A DNA stretch of 16,173 nucleotides from an uncultured bacterium (GCA_937893485.1 CALBJL010000165.1:1-16173); one strand, 5' to 3'. Shown: positions 1 to 7,703, counted from the stretch's first letter. Translations and numbers: made by a program. The notes: generated by a model from the letters alone, not told the origin.

Positions 1-7
1 TCTCCTG
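1..7 (-). promoter_or_regulatory. Ribosome binding site of a gene beyond the window edge
   Basis: Read on the minus strand, the first seven bases are CAGGAGA, a good Shine-Dalgarno sequence 18-24 nt after the ecfA2 stop. It implies another co-directional gene starting just outside the window. From known ECF operons (ecfA1-ecfA2-ecfT) the transmembrane subunit EcfT is the expected product, but none of that gene is present here. Confidence 0.55.
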
Positions 8-24
8 TACAAATTCGATTGTTT

Positions 25-870
25 TTATCTGAGTGCTGCAAGAATGCTGTTTCTTGCCTCTTCCACTGTTGTGGCATCCAAATTGACATCCAGACCTTTT
101 TCTTTCAGTTCATGCATCAGATATGTCACCTGCGGTGCGGCAAGTCCGACTGCTTCCAGTTCTTTATAATGATGGAAAACATCTTTTGGCGTTCCATCAT
201 ACATCACTTCTCCGCTGTTCATCACAATGATGCGTTCCACATATTTTGCCACATCCTCCATGCTGTGAGACACGAGTATGACGGTAATATGGTTTTCTGC
301 GTGCAGCTTTGCGATCTGGTCTAAGATCTCATCCCGCCCTTTCGGATCGAGTCCCGCGGTAGGCTCGTCTAAGATCAACACCTCCGGGCGCATCGCCAGC
401 ACACCGGCGATCGCCACACGGCGCTTCTGCCCGCCGGACAGGTCAAACGGCGACTGGTCAAACAGTTCCTCCGGAATGCCGACACTGTGCAGCGCCTCAA
501 ACGCACGCAGCTCTGCCTCATTTTTATCCAAGCCCTGATTCATCGGCCCGAAGCAGACATCTGCGAGGATCGTCGTCTCAAACAGCTGGTGCTCCGGATA
601 CTGGAATACCAGACCGACCTTGCTGCGCAGCCCACGCATGCTGTAACCGTCGGCGTAGATGTCCTCGCCGTTATAATAAATGCTGCCGCTTGTCGCGCGC
701 AGCAATCCGTTCATATGCTGGATCAGGGTCGATTTTCCGGAACCGGTATGACCGATCACACCGATAAACTGCCCGTCCCCAATCTCCAGATTGATATCCT
801 TTAACGCATACATTTCGCGGGGTGTCCCCTGCTCGTATACGCAGTTTACTTTATCTAATATTATCGACAT
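25..870 (-). CDS. ecfA2: ECF transporter ATP-binding subunit EcfA2
   Basis: This is one of the two ATPases of an energy-coupling factor transporter. With EcfA1 and the membrane subunit EcfT it powers interchangeable substrate-binding S proteins that import vitamins or metal ions. The 281-residue protein has every ABC motif: Walker A GHTGSGKST at 40-48, Q-loop FQYPEHQLF at 89-97, signature LSGGQ at 144-148, Walker B VLILDE at 164-169 and H-loop His202. The YPEHQLF Q-loop and the C-terminal extension fit EcfA2 rather than a generic ABC ATPase. The start at 870 is supported by GGAAGGA a few bases upstream, inside the last codons of ecfA1. Only 2 nt separate the genes, so translational coupling is likely. 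No S component lies nearby, so the substrate cannot be read from this window. Confidence 0.95.
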   Translation of the reverse strand: MSIILDKVNCVYEQGTPREMYALKDINLEIGDGQFIGVIGHTGSGKSTLIQHMNGLLRATSGSIYYNGEDIYADGYSMRGLRSKVGLVFQYPEHQLFETTILADVCFGPMNQGLDKNEAELRAFEALHSVGIPEELFDQSPFDLSGGQKRRVAIAGVLAMRPEVLILDEPTAGLDPKGRDEILDQIAKLHAENHITVILVSHSMEDVAKYVERIIVMNSGEVMYDGTPKDVFHHYKELEAVGLAAPQVTYLMHELKEKGLDVNLDATTVEEARNSILAALR

Positions 871-872
871 AG

Positions 873-1736
873 CTATCCTTCCCGCAGCCGCTCCAGTTCT
901 GAAACGAGCTCCTCTCTCGTCAGGATGCCGTCCGGCAGATCCAGACCCGATTTTTTCAGTTCATGTGCCAGCAGCGTGATCTGCGGAACATCCATGCGGT
1001 GTGCCTGCAAGGATTCCACGCGCGAAAAGATCTCCCGCGGTGTGCCCTGCATCACCACAGATCCCGAATCCATCACGTATACATAGTCAGCATCCGTGAC
1101 TTCCTCCATATAATGGGTGATGAGGATGATCGTCACACCCTTTTTCTGATTTAACTCATGTACCGCACGCAGCACCTCTTTCCGTCCGTTCGGATCGAGC
1201 ATCGCCGTCGGCTCATCGAGCACGATACACGCCGGCTGCATTGCTACGACACCCGCGATCGCTACGCGCTGTTTCTGTCCGCCCGACAGCTTATTTGGAG
1301 ATGCTGAGCGGAACTTCATCATCCCGACTGCCTGTAAGCTGTCCTCTACGCGCTGCCAGATCTCATCCGTCGGCACACCGAGGTTTTCCGGTCCAAAACC
1401 GACATCCTCCTCGACGATGCTGCCGATGATCTGATTGTCCGGGTTCTGAAATACCATGCCTGCATTCTGTCTGATGTCCCAGAGATTATCCGGGTCGGAT
1501 GTATCCCTGCCATCAACCCACAGCGTGCCCTCCGTCGGACAGAGAAGTACATTCAGATGCTTTGCCAGTGTCGATTTACCAGAGCCGTTGTGCCCTAAGA
1601 TCGCGACAAAGCTGCCCGGCTTGATATCGATATCCACATGATCGAGTGCCGTCTGTGTCGCGATCGGATTGCCTTCCTCGTCACGACGGATATATTCATG
1701 TACCAGTTGTCTTGCTTTTACCATCAATGATGCCAT
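873..1736 (-). CDS. ecfA1: ECF transporter ATP-binding subunit EcfA1
   Basis: This is the partner ATPase of EcfA2 in the shared ECF module, acting at the cytoplasmic face of the membrane. The 287-residue protein has Walker A GHNGSGKST at 48-56, Q-loop FQNPDNQII at 96-104, signature LSGGQ at 150-154, Walker B CIVLDE at 170-175 and H-loop His208. The FQNPDNQ motif followed by VEEDVGFGPEN is typical of EcfA1. The start at 1736 is preferred over the methionine at residue 5 because GAGAGGAA lies about 10 nt upstream of 1736. The gene follows trmL after 29 nt and precedes ecfA2 by 2 nt. In many Clostridia this ATPase pair sits beside rplQ and truA (general knowledge); here its upstream neighbour is trmL. 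Confidence 0.95.
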   Translation of the reverse strand: MASLMVKARQLVHEYIRRDEEGNPIATQTALDHVDIDIKPGSFVAILGHNGSGKSTLAKHLNVLLCPTEGTLWVDGRDTSDPDNLWDIRQNAGMVFQNPDNQIIGSIVEEDVGFGPENLGVPTDEIWQRVEDSLQAVGMMKFRSASPNKLSGGQKQRVAIAGVVAMQPACIVLDEPTAMLDPNGRKEVLRAVHELNQKKGVTIILITHYMEEVTDADYVYVMDSGSVVMQGTPREIFSRVESLQAHRMDVPQITLLAHELKKSGLDLPDGILTREELVSELERLREG

Positions 1737-1765
1737 CTGATCTGTATTCCTCTCCGCGTATCATT

Positions 1766-2257
1766 TTACCAGTGCAGTCTGTGCAGCTCGCCCTCTGTCT
1801 TCATATGCGCAAAGCCCTGCTGCCGCAGCGCCTCGTATAAAACGACCGCAACCGAATTCGATAAATTTAACGAGCGTGTCTCCCCGATCATCGGAATGCG
1901 CACACACGTATCCGGGTGTGCCTTTAAAATTTCCTCAGGAATCCCCGCACTCTCCTTGCCAAACATAATATAGCAGCCATCCGGATAAGAAGCGTCCGAA
2001 TAGATATGTCTGCCCTTTGTCGTGGCAAAAAAGATCTGCGCGCCCGGATTGCGCGCAAGAAAATCTTCATAATCTACATAGGTTGTCACATCCAGATCCG
2101 GCCAGTAATCCATGCCTGCCCGTTTTAATGCCTTTTCACTGAGTGAAAAGCCGAGCGGCTCGATCAGATGCAGCCTTGTTCCGGTCGCTACACAGGTACG
2201 ACCGATATTTCCAGTATTTGCCGGAATCTCCGGCTCTAACAATACGATATTGATCAT
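1766..2257 (-). CDS. trmL: tRNA (cytidine/uridine(34)-2'-O)-methyltransferase TrmL
   Basis: This SPOUT-class enzyme uses S-adenosylmethionine to 2'-O-methylate the wobble nucleotide 34 of tRNA-Leu isoacceptors. The 163-residue length is standard for TrmL, which lacks extra RNA-binding domains. Three SPOUT motifs are visible: NTGNIGRTC at 14-22, IMFGKESAGIPEEIL at 97-111 (the knot and cofactor loop) and SLNLSNSVAVVLYEAL at 129-144. The start at 2257 has GGAGG about 10 nt upstream and overlaps the aminotransferase stop as ATGA, which indicates coupled translation. YibK/CspR is an older name for the same family. A housekeeping enzyme inside a mixed operon is common, so its neighbours say little about its role. 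Confidence 0.93.
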   Translation of the reverse strand: MINIVLLEPEIPANTGNIGRTCVATGTRLHLIEPLGFSLSEKALKRAGMDYWPDLDVTTYVDYEDFLARNPGAQIFFATTKGRHIYSDASYPDGCYIMFGKESAGIPEEILKAHPDTCVRIPMIGETRSLNLSNSVAVVLYEALRQQGFAHMKTEGELHRLHW

Positions 2258-3432
2258 TTCTGCTCTGCCTCCGCACGCAGCTTTAGGATGAATTTCTCCA
2301 GTCTGCCAAGTGCAATCTTGAGATTATCCAGCGAGTAAGCATAGGAAATACGAAGAAAACCTTCTCCGCAGTCTCCGAATGCCGTGCCGGGTACGACTGC
2401 GACCTTTTCCTCGCGCAGCAGTCTCGTCGCAAACTCATCCGAAGTCATGCCAAACTCCTTGATCGACGGGAAAATATAAAATGCGCCGAACGGCTCAAAG
2501 CACTCAAGTCCCATGCGCTCAAATTCATGTACGAGGAATCTGCGCCGCTGGTTGTACTGCTCGCGCATCATCGCTACGTCCTCATCACCGTTTCGCATCG
2601 CCTCGACAGCCGCATACTGGCTGTTGGTCGGTGCACACATGATCGCAAACTGATGGATCTTCAACATCTGATCCATGATGACCTGCGGACCGCAGGCATA
2701 GCCGAGCCGCCATCCGGTCATCGCATGTGACTTTGAAAAACCGTTGATCACGATCGTGCGCTCCCTCATGCCGGGAATCGACGCGATGGATGTATGTTTC
2801 TCCAGATAACACAGCTCCGCGTAGATCTCGTCGCTGAGCACAAACAGATCATGCTCGATCACGACTTTCGCGATCGCCTCCAGATCTGATTTTTCCATAA
2901 CCGCTCCGGTCGGATTGTTCGGAAACGGCAGTACGAGCATCTTTGTCTTGGGCGTAATCGCTGCCTCCAGCTCCTCAGCCGTCAACCGGAACTGATCCTC
3001 CTCTTTGAGCTCAATAATGACCGGCACGCCGCCCGCCAGAATGCAGCACGGCTCATACGATACATAACTGGGCTGCGGGATCAGCACCTCGTCGCCCGGA
3101 TCAAGCATCGCGCGGAACGCATTGTCAATGCCTTCGCTGCCGCCAACGGTGATCAATATCTCCTTTAACGGATCATATTGCAGATGAAATCTGCGGTCTA
3201 AGTATTTTGCGATCTCAATACGCAGCTCTTTGAGTCCTGCGTTCGATGTATAGAAGGTTCTGCCCTTTTCTAGTGTAAAAATACCCTCGTCGCGGATATG
3301 CCACGGGGTATCAAAGTCCGGCTCGCCCACACCGAGCGAGATTGCATCCTGCATCTCACTCACAATATCAAAAAATTTCCGGATGCCGGAAGGCTTTATC
3401 GTCGTTATTTTTTCATTCAGCGGATTTCTCAT
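2254..3432 (-). CDS. Class I/II PLP-dependent aminotransferase
   Basis: This is a fold-type I aminotransferase that moves an amino group between an amino acid and a 2-oxo acid in the cytoplasm. The 392-residue protein has the expected landmarks: PNNPTG at 171-176, DEIYAE at 201-206 with Asp201 and Tyr204 near the cofactor ring, SKSHAMTGWRLGY with the Schiff-base Lys234, and a C-terminal carboxylate-binding Arg361 in FLRISYA. The layout matches the large aspartate / aromatic / PatA-like aminotransferase group. The substrate cannot be fixed from motifs alone, so no gene symbol is given. The start at 3432 overlaps the Lrp-family stop by 4 nt (ATGA), with AAAGGA about 15 nt upstream. Linkage to an Lrp-type regulator fits a role in amino-acid metabolism. 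Confidence 0.93.
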   Translation of the reverse strand: MRNPLNEKITTIKPSGIRKFFDIVSEMQDAISLGVGEPDFDTPWHIRDEGIFTLEKGRTFYTSNAGLKELRIEIAKYLDRRFHLQYDPLKEILITVGGSEGIDNAFRAMLDPGDEVLIPQPSYVSYEPCCILAGGVPVIIELKEEDQFRLTAEELEAAITPKTKMLVLPFPNNPTGAVMEKSDLEAIAKVVIEHDLFVLSDEIYAELCYLEKHTSIASIPGMRERTIVINGFSKSHAMTGWRLGYACGPQVIMDQMLKIHQFAIMCAPTNSQYAAVEAMRNGDEDVAMMREQYNQRRRFLVHEFERMGLECFEPFGAFYIFPSIKEFGMTSDEFATRLLREEKVAVVPGTAFGDCGEGFLRISYAYSLDNLKIALGRLEKFILKLRAEAEQK

Positions 3433-3911
3433 GGTGTCATAAATATCCTTTCATCCTTTGATGTCTCTGCCATGACTGTGCCATGATCCTTATATTTTTT
3501 CAGAATAAAGTTCGTCTTTGTGCTGAGCACAGAATCGAGCGTAGACAGCTTATCGGTTACAAATGTGGAAATATCGCGCAGTGTCTTTCCCTCGAGTGTG
3601 ACCATCAGGTCAAAGCCACCGGAGATCAGATACACGGAGTTTACTTCCGGATAGTTGTAAATGCGCTCCGCTACCTTGTCAAAGCCCATATCTCTCTGCG
3701 GAGTCACGCGCACCTCGATCATGGCTGTGACCTTCTCCACATCTGTTTTATCCCAATCGATGAGTGTATGATAGCCACAGATCACATGCTCTGCCTCCAT
3801 CGCCTCAAGCTCATTGATGACCATCTGCTCATCCACACCCAGCAGTACCGCGAGATCGTGCAGATCCACACGGCTGTTTTTCTCGATAAATGTCAAAATC
3901 TTTTCTCTCAT
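3429..3911 (-). CDS. Lrp/AsnC family transcriptional regulator
   Basis: This is a small feast/famine-type DNA-binding regulator. The 160-residue product has an N-terminal winged helix-turn-helix (about residues 1-50, including SRVDLHDLAVLLGV and a recognition helix QMVINELEAME). A C-terminal RAM/AsnC ligand-binding and oligomerisation domain follows (about 65-145, with YLISGGFDLMVTLEG near its centre). A longer reading from a TTG at 3941 is possible, but the ATG at 3911 is chosen because AAAGGAG lies at 3924-3930. The gene follows the AIR-synthase gene by 30 nt and overlaps the aminotransferase by 4 nt. Lrp-family proteins often control adjacent amino-acid genes, so the aminotransferase is a plausible target. 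No operator could be identified inside the operon. Confidence 0.92.
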   Translation of the reverse strand: MREKILTFIEKNSRVDLHDLAVLLGVDEQMVINELEAMEAEHVICGYHTLIDWDKTDVEKVTAMIEVRVTPQRDMGFDKVAERIYNYPEVNSVYLISGGFDLMVTLEGKTLRDISTFVTDKLSTLDSVLSTKTNFILKKYKDHGTVMAETSKDERIFMTP

Positions 3912-3941
3912 TTTATCTATATTCTCCTTTACATTTCTCAA

Positions 3942-4925
3942 TTATACGACCCGATACAGTTCATCCGTCTTTGGCGGCTCTAAAAAACGCCGTTCCTCAC
4001 CGGAGACGATCATGCGGTCATTTCCCTGCGTCACCTTTCCGATGCACACCGCATGGATGCCCTCTGTCTCCAGTGCGCGCACAAGCCCGTTGCCGTCCGC
4101 CGCTGCCATGAGCATGCTGCCGCTGCTGATGAGTTCATACGGATTTACGTCAAAAAACTCACAGACCTCCACGGTCTCCTGTCTGATCGGGATCTTTTTC
4201 AAGTCTATTTCCAGTCCGACGCCAGCGCTCTCTGCCATCTCCCACAGTGCCCCAAAGATCCCTCCCTCGGTCACATCATGCATTGCGCTCACGCCAGACT
4301 TCACCGCCGTCGCGGCCTCCGGCAGCACGGATAAGTATCGGTCAAATGCCTTTGCCTCATCGACCAGTGCTTTCGGATAGCGTGTCAGCAGCTCGGTTTC
4401 TTTTTCTTTCGCGATGATGGACGTTCCTTCCAGTCCGATCCATTTTGTGACGATCACATCCATGCCGGGTCTGGCACCCGCCGTGGAGATCAGCCTGCCT
4501 TTCTTCGCCTTTCCGACACCGACGACGGAGATCACCGGCTGATTGACTACGCGCGTCACTTCTGTATGTCCGCCCATAATCTGTACGTTTGCCGCGTGTG
4601 CAGCTTCCTCCGCCTGCTCCATCATTGCCCGCAGCTTTGCCTCAGAGAGTTTTTCGGGCAAAAGAAAAGTAAGCATCACACCGATCGGTTCCGCTCCCGC
4701 ACTCGCAAGGTCATTGAGCGTGATCTGGATCGCCAGATGCCCGATGTCCTTAGCAGTGCCGGTAATCGGATCAGTCGATAAAACAAACATTTCATCCTCC
4801 TGCAGCGCCACAGCCGCGCAGTCCTCGCCTACGGAAGCGCCCAACAGCACTTCCGGACGGTCGGTTTGTATTTGCTTTAACACTGATCTCTTTAATACTG
4901 CCTCCGGTACTTTGCCTACTTTCAT
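3942..4925 (-). CDS. AIR-synthase-fold ATP-dependent protein, HypE-like
   Basis: The 327-residue product belongs to the PurM/ThiL/HypE/SelD superfamily, whose members bind ATP and activate a carbonyl or thiocarboxamide-type substrate. Visible landmarks are GEDCAAVAL at 33-41 (the nucleotide-binding acidic motif), STDPITG at 50-56, TLNDLASAGAEP at 69-80, IMGGHTEVT at 116-124 and HDVTEGGIFGALWEM at 216-230. The last two match HypE-like proteins better than PurM or ThiL. No other hydrogenase-maturation gene (hypABCDF) is nearby, so true HypE function is doubtful. The frame stays open upstream to 5159, but that stretch is an Arg/Lys-rich shadow of the VanW tail. The ATG at 4925 has AAAAGGA about 11 nt upstream and gives the normal family length. 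The gene lies 28 nt after the VanW gene. Confidence 0.9.
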   Translation of the reverse strand: MKVGKVPEAVLKRSVLKQIQTDRPEVLLGASVGEDCAAVALQEDEMFVLSTDPITGTAKDIGHLAIQITLNDLASAGAEPIGVMLTFLLPEKLSEAKLRAMMEQAEEAAHAANVQIMGGHTEVTRVVNQPVISVVGVGKAKKGRLISTAGARPGMDVIVTKWIGLEGTSIIAKEKETELLTRYPKALVDEAKAFDRYLSVLPEAATAVKSGVSAMHDVTEGGIFGALWEMAESAGVGLEIDLKKIPIRQETVEVCEFFDVNPYELISSGSMLMAAADGNGLVRALETEGIHAVCIGKVTQGNDRMIVSGEERRFLEPPKTDELYRVV

Positions 4926-4953
4926 ATTAATCCGTATCCTTTTTATTTCCAGT

Positions 4954-6585
4954 CTACTCGTCTGCCTCTTCTTCCGGCTCCTGCGAAGATTCCTCTTTGG
5001 TATCATTTTTGGAATCATTCTTCTCCGGTTTCTGCGGCTTTGACTCGTTTTCCTCTTTCTTTTTGTCTTCTTCTTCCTGTTTTTTCTGTTCTTCCTCTTC
5101 CTGCTTCGCAAGCGCCTCCGCAGAATTTGCTGCCGCAGCCGCGCGTACTGTCGCCTCATCCTTTGTGGCGATCGCTGCCTTGATCGCTGCTACCGCATCC
5201 TCGTTATCGGATTTTGTACCTACGGTAATGATCTTGGGTGAAGCATTGTAGGTACTGTTGTTATACGGCTCTCTGCTGACCTCAACACCGTTTTCTTTTA
5301 TGATCTTCCACAGTCTTGCCGTGTAGCCGATGTGTGCATTCTGATCGGTATTTACATAGCCGATCGGCTGGGAATCCGATGGCACAAACTTGGTCTCAGG
5401 CTCTGTCGTGCTCGTCGTCTCGCTCTCAAAAATAACTTCGCGGCCCGCCGGTCGTGTTTCCTCTCCGTAGATCGTAAATGTAATCTGCATACCGGTCGTA
5501 TATCCCTCGATATAGATCGGGAAATCGTAGTTGTTTGTAAACTTCAGGTCTTTATAAGTACCGGCAATTGCTGCATCCATTGAAGGCTGCACATAGCTGA
5601 CGATCATCGAATGGCAGAAACGCTCATCAATCGCCAGCTCCGCGCGGATCACCGCATTATACAGTGTCGTGGACACCTGACAGATACCGCCGCCATACGT
5701 CTGAACGGTCGTACCATTCTCATAAGAGCCTGCCAGCTCATAGCCGTTCTCTGCCGTAAACGGATTCACTGCCTCATAAACCGAGAACTGCTCACCCGGA
5801 TAGAGCACATGTCCGTTGATCTTGCTCGCGCCGTTCCGGACGTTCTGCGCACGGCCTGCAGAGGAAGTACTAAAATCCGTTGTATAGGTGCCGAGCACAT
5901 CCTTGACGCGCTCAAGCTGCTCCTTTGTGCCCTCCGGCTCTACGACGCTGGCTGCCAGTTCGATCGTTGCATCATTCTGATTCCATGTATCCTCGATATA
6001 AGAAACGATCTCCTGTGCGGACGTATCAACATCCACAGCTACACCGTTCTGTCCGCCTGTGATAGTAAATGCGCCATTTTCTCGTTTCAGTCCATAGTTG
6101 ACGGCATCCTGATTCATGTCTGCCGTATTTGTCTCTAAAAACTGTGTAACCTTATCCTTGTCTGCCGTGTAAGTAATGTCATACACGAGATTCTCATGCT
6201 CCAGATCCTTTTTGGATTTGTAGCGCTCGATCAGATTGCCTGTACGTCCGACATCCATCGCATCCTTGACCAATACACGGTTTGACCACTCAATCCCGAA
6301 ATCGGATGCCTTTGCGACAACGCTCTTGTCGTCTACAGTCAATGTAAACTCGGTATCGCCCAGTGATTTGACATAGTCGTCAACTGCCTCTGCCGCCTGT
6401 GCCTCTGTCATACCGCCAACTGCGATATCACCGATATAAATATTATCTGCGATCGTGCGCTCTGATGGATTCTGGGCATCCTGCGCATACACGGTCGTTC
6501 CGACATACACTCCCGCTGCACACACCAATGCCGCTGCCAGTGCGCCGCCGATCTTCCATCCTATGTTTTTCTTCCTTCTTTTCAT
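4954..6585 (-). CDS. VanW family protein with G5 domain and charged C-terminal tail
   Basis: This is a membrane-anchored extracytoplasmic protein of 543 residues. It starts with basic MKRRKK and one hydrophobic segment at about 11-33. A region of about 45-230 resembles the peptidoglycan-binding-like repeats found in YoaR-type proteins. The VanW domain follows at about 232-365, with its hallmark GGGICQVSTTLYNAV at 298-312. A G5-like segment spans about 380-457. The last 50 residues are almost entirely Glu, Lys, Gln, Asp and Ser and look disordered. VanW proteins occur in some vancomycin-resistance clusters, but most homologues are housekeeping cell-envelope proteins and there is no resistance operon here. 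The start at 6585 has TGAGGT 7 nt upstream. It is the first gene of the run that continues through ecfA2. Confidence 0.93.
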   Translation of the reverse strand: MKRRKKNIGWKIGGALAAALVCAAGVYVGTTVYAQDAQNPSERTIADNIYIGDIAVGGMTEAQAAEAVDDYVKSLGDTEFTLTVDDKSVVAKASDFGIEWSNRVLVKDAMDVGRTGNLIERYKSKKDLEHENLVYDITYTADKDKVTQFLETNTADMNQDAVNYGLKRENGAFTITGGQNGVAVDVDTSAQEIVSYIEDTWNQNDATIELAASVVEPEGTKEQLERVKDVLGTYTTDFSTSSAGRAQNVRNGASKINGHVLYPGEQFSVYEAVNPFTAENGYELAGSYENGTTVQTYGGGICQVSTTLYNAVIRAELAIDERFCHSMIVSYVQPSMDAAIAGTYKDLKFTNNYDFPIYIEGYTTGMQITFTIYGEETRPAGREVIFESETTSTTEPETKFVPSDSQPIGYVNTDQNAHIGYTARLWKIIKENGVEVSREPYNNSTYNASPKIITVGTKSDNEDAVAAIKAAIATKDEATVRAAAAANSAEALAKQEEEEQKKQEEEDKKKEENESKPQKPEKNDSKNDTKEESSQEPEEEADE

Positions 6586-6691
6586 TATATTACCTCATAT
6601 ATTCTATAACCCCGCAGTGCATCTCGAAAAATCTTCGATTTTCCTTGATGGACGGACATGCGCCAAACACATAAATGTGTTTTTCTCACTT
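6586..6691 (-). other. Hairpin-rich 5' leader of the VanW operon
   Basis: About 105 nt lie between the predicted transcription start and the VanW start codon. Two stem-loops are visible. AAACACA and TGTGTTT (6665-6682) form a perfect 7-bp stem with a 4-nt loop close to the 5' end. GAAAATC and GATTTTTC (6626-6643) form a second stem with a 3-nt loop. Neither is followed by a clean U-run, so they look like leader structure rather than terminators. No known riboswitch was recognised. Confidence 0.45.
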
Positions 6692-6697
6692 GCGCTC

Positions 6698-6727
6698 ATT
6701 ATATACTAATATTATACTTCTTTTCAA
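6698..6727 (-). promoter_or_regulatory. Sigma-A type promoter of the VanW-to-ecfA operon
   Basis: On the minus strand, TTGAAA (6722-6727) is followed after 18 nt by TATAAT (6698-6703). This is a near-consensus -35 with a perfect -10. A second TATAAT lies slightly upstream within the spacer (about 6711-6716). The predicted start is near 6691, giving a leader of about 105 nt before the VanW ATG. Confidence 0.65.
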
Positions 6728-6831
6728 TACGCAAAATCCGCTAGAATAATTGACAGGAATTGCGTATTTTAGTATATTATTAACGATTCAAATCTGCCTG
6801 TCCGCACGGCTTTTCCACCGCTTTGCGGCAG

Positions 6832-6945
6832 CTAAACGAGCGCACTCATCACCATCGGAAGTACCATCGCGATCACGAGAATAATCGCTATGATCCCTGC
6901 GATGAGCTGTCTCTTATTATTTTTTTGTTTTTTTGACTGATTCAT
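6832..6945 (-). CDS. 37-residue single-span membrane protein
   Basis: A short gene runs from ATG at 6945 to TAG at 6832. The product begins MNQSKKQKNNKRQ, a very basic tail, and continues as one hydrophobic helix from about Leu14 to Val37 with LPMVMS near its end. The positive N-terminus predicts a cytoplasmic N-tail and a single membrane crossing. The ribosome binding site AGAGGTGA is 6 nt upstream of the ATG, as good as that of any larger gene here, and this strongly favours real translation. Size and layout resemble small Firmicutes membrane proteins such as Prli42 (the stressosome anchor) or DUF4044 proteins. That is a resemblance in shape, not a proven homology. It is divergent from the 7077 gene and stands alone upstream of the VanW promoter. 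Confidence 0.75.
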   Translation of the reverse strand: MNQSKKQKNNKRQLIAGIIAIILVIAMVLPMVMSALV

Positions 6946-6964
6946 ACGTTTCACCTCTATCTAA

Positions 6965-6991
6965 TTGATACTAATATTGGATACTTATAAT
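6965..6991 (+). promoter_or_regulatory. Possible promoter of the helical-repeat/exonuclease pair
   Basis: TTGATA at 6965-6970 and a perfect TATAAT at 6986-6991 are separated by 15 nt, shorter than the usual 17. The -10 alone is convincing. The box lies about 85 nt before the first plus-strand gene, in an AT-rich divergent region. Confidence 0.4.
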
Positions 6992-7076
6992 ACTTAACGG
7001 CTCTTTTTTAGCTACCGCAATTACTTTTTAGAAAGGAACCCGGCTGCCATCCGACAGCCACATACAGCAAAATCAT

Positions 7077-7703
7077 ATGTTATTACCGCTTTTAGGAATT
7101 TTTGTCATCGTAACCGCATACATCGCAATCCGCCAGCGCCATGCTACCAATGCCGAACATGAAGTCTGGGATCAGTTCCGCGTACGCGAACAGGATGCCA
7201 ACTGGACGCGCAAACAGGATATTTCCAATCTCGCCTATATCAAGCTGCCGATCGACCGGCTGCCACTCGGCAAATATGACGATGAGACGCTTGCAAGCTA
7301 TGAAACCGCCCTGCGCGACCTGTCCACACAGCCGATCTGCAATCTCAATGGCATCTCGAACACGGATCTGAAGCTCCGCTACGGTGCCGCCAACCTGAAT
7401 ACACTCAGCCAGTGCGACACCAATTATAGCACGCTCGTATCACTTTTGGCAAACTATGCAGAGAAACTTTATGAACTTTCTCATGTATCGGAGGCAAAGG
7501 AGGTGCTTGAATATGCGATCTCACTTGGTACGGACGTTGCGAAAACGTATGAATTGCTCGCCACTATATATGAATACGAAAAAACTCCCGAAAAAATCCA
7601 TGTACTTTACGAATCTGCTGAAAAAATCTCTTCGATCCGCCGCGACGCGATTCTGCGCAGGCTGGAGACACATATGGATCATGAACCGGAGGCATCCTCA
7701 TGA
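7077..7703 (+). CDS. Membrane-anchored helical-repeat (TPR-like) protein of unknown function
   Basis: The 208-residue product has an N-terminal hydrophobic helix (about residues 2-18, LLPLLGIFVIVTAYIAI) followed by Arg/His. A predicted soluble part comes next. Residues about 120-200 read as pairs of amphipathic helices of TPR or SEL1 type, for example NYAEKLYELSHVSEAKEVLE and AKTYELLATIYEY, with the usual Ala/Leu/Tyr spacing. No catalytic motif was recognised. The start codon is not well supported. The nearest ribosome binding site, AAAGGA at 7032-7037, is about 40 nt upstream, with a hairpin between. An in-frame CTG at 7044 would suit that site and add 11 residues. The stop overlaps the exonuclease start by 4 nt (ATGA), so the pair is co-translated. 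Confidence 0.8.
   Translation: MLLPLLGIFVIVTAYIAIRQRHATNAEHEVWDQFRVREQDANWTRKQDISNLAYIKLPIDRLPLGKYDDETLASYETALRDLSTQPICNLNGISNTDLKLRYGAANLNTLSQCDTNYSTLVSLLANYAEKLYELSHVSEAKEVLEYAISLGTDVAKTYELLATIYEYEKTPEKIHVLYESAEKISSIRRDAILRRLETHMDHEPEASS

Noticed and set aside
3912..3941. TTG start for the Lrp-family gene
   Set aside because: The ATG at 3911 has AAAGGAG upstream. The TTG has none in a suitable place and adds residues outside the domain.
4926..5159. Arg/Lys-rich N-terminal extension of the AIR-synthase gene
   Set aside because: It is the shifted reading of the Glu/Lys-rich tail codons of the VanW gene. A ribosome binding site and the normal family length support the ATG at 4925.
4954..6585. 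Vancomycin resistance locus
   Set aside because: VanW-domain proteins are widespread envelope proteins. No vanA/B ligase, vanH, vanX or sensor-regulator pair is present.
6786..6831. Terminator for the 37-residue gene
   Set aside because: Short stems such as CTGCC/GGCAG can be drawn, but they conflict with each other and no T-run follows.
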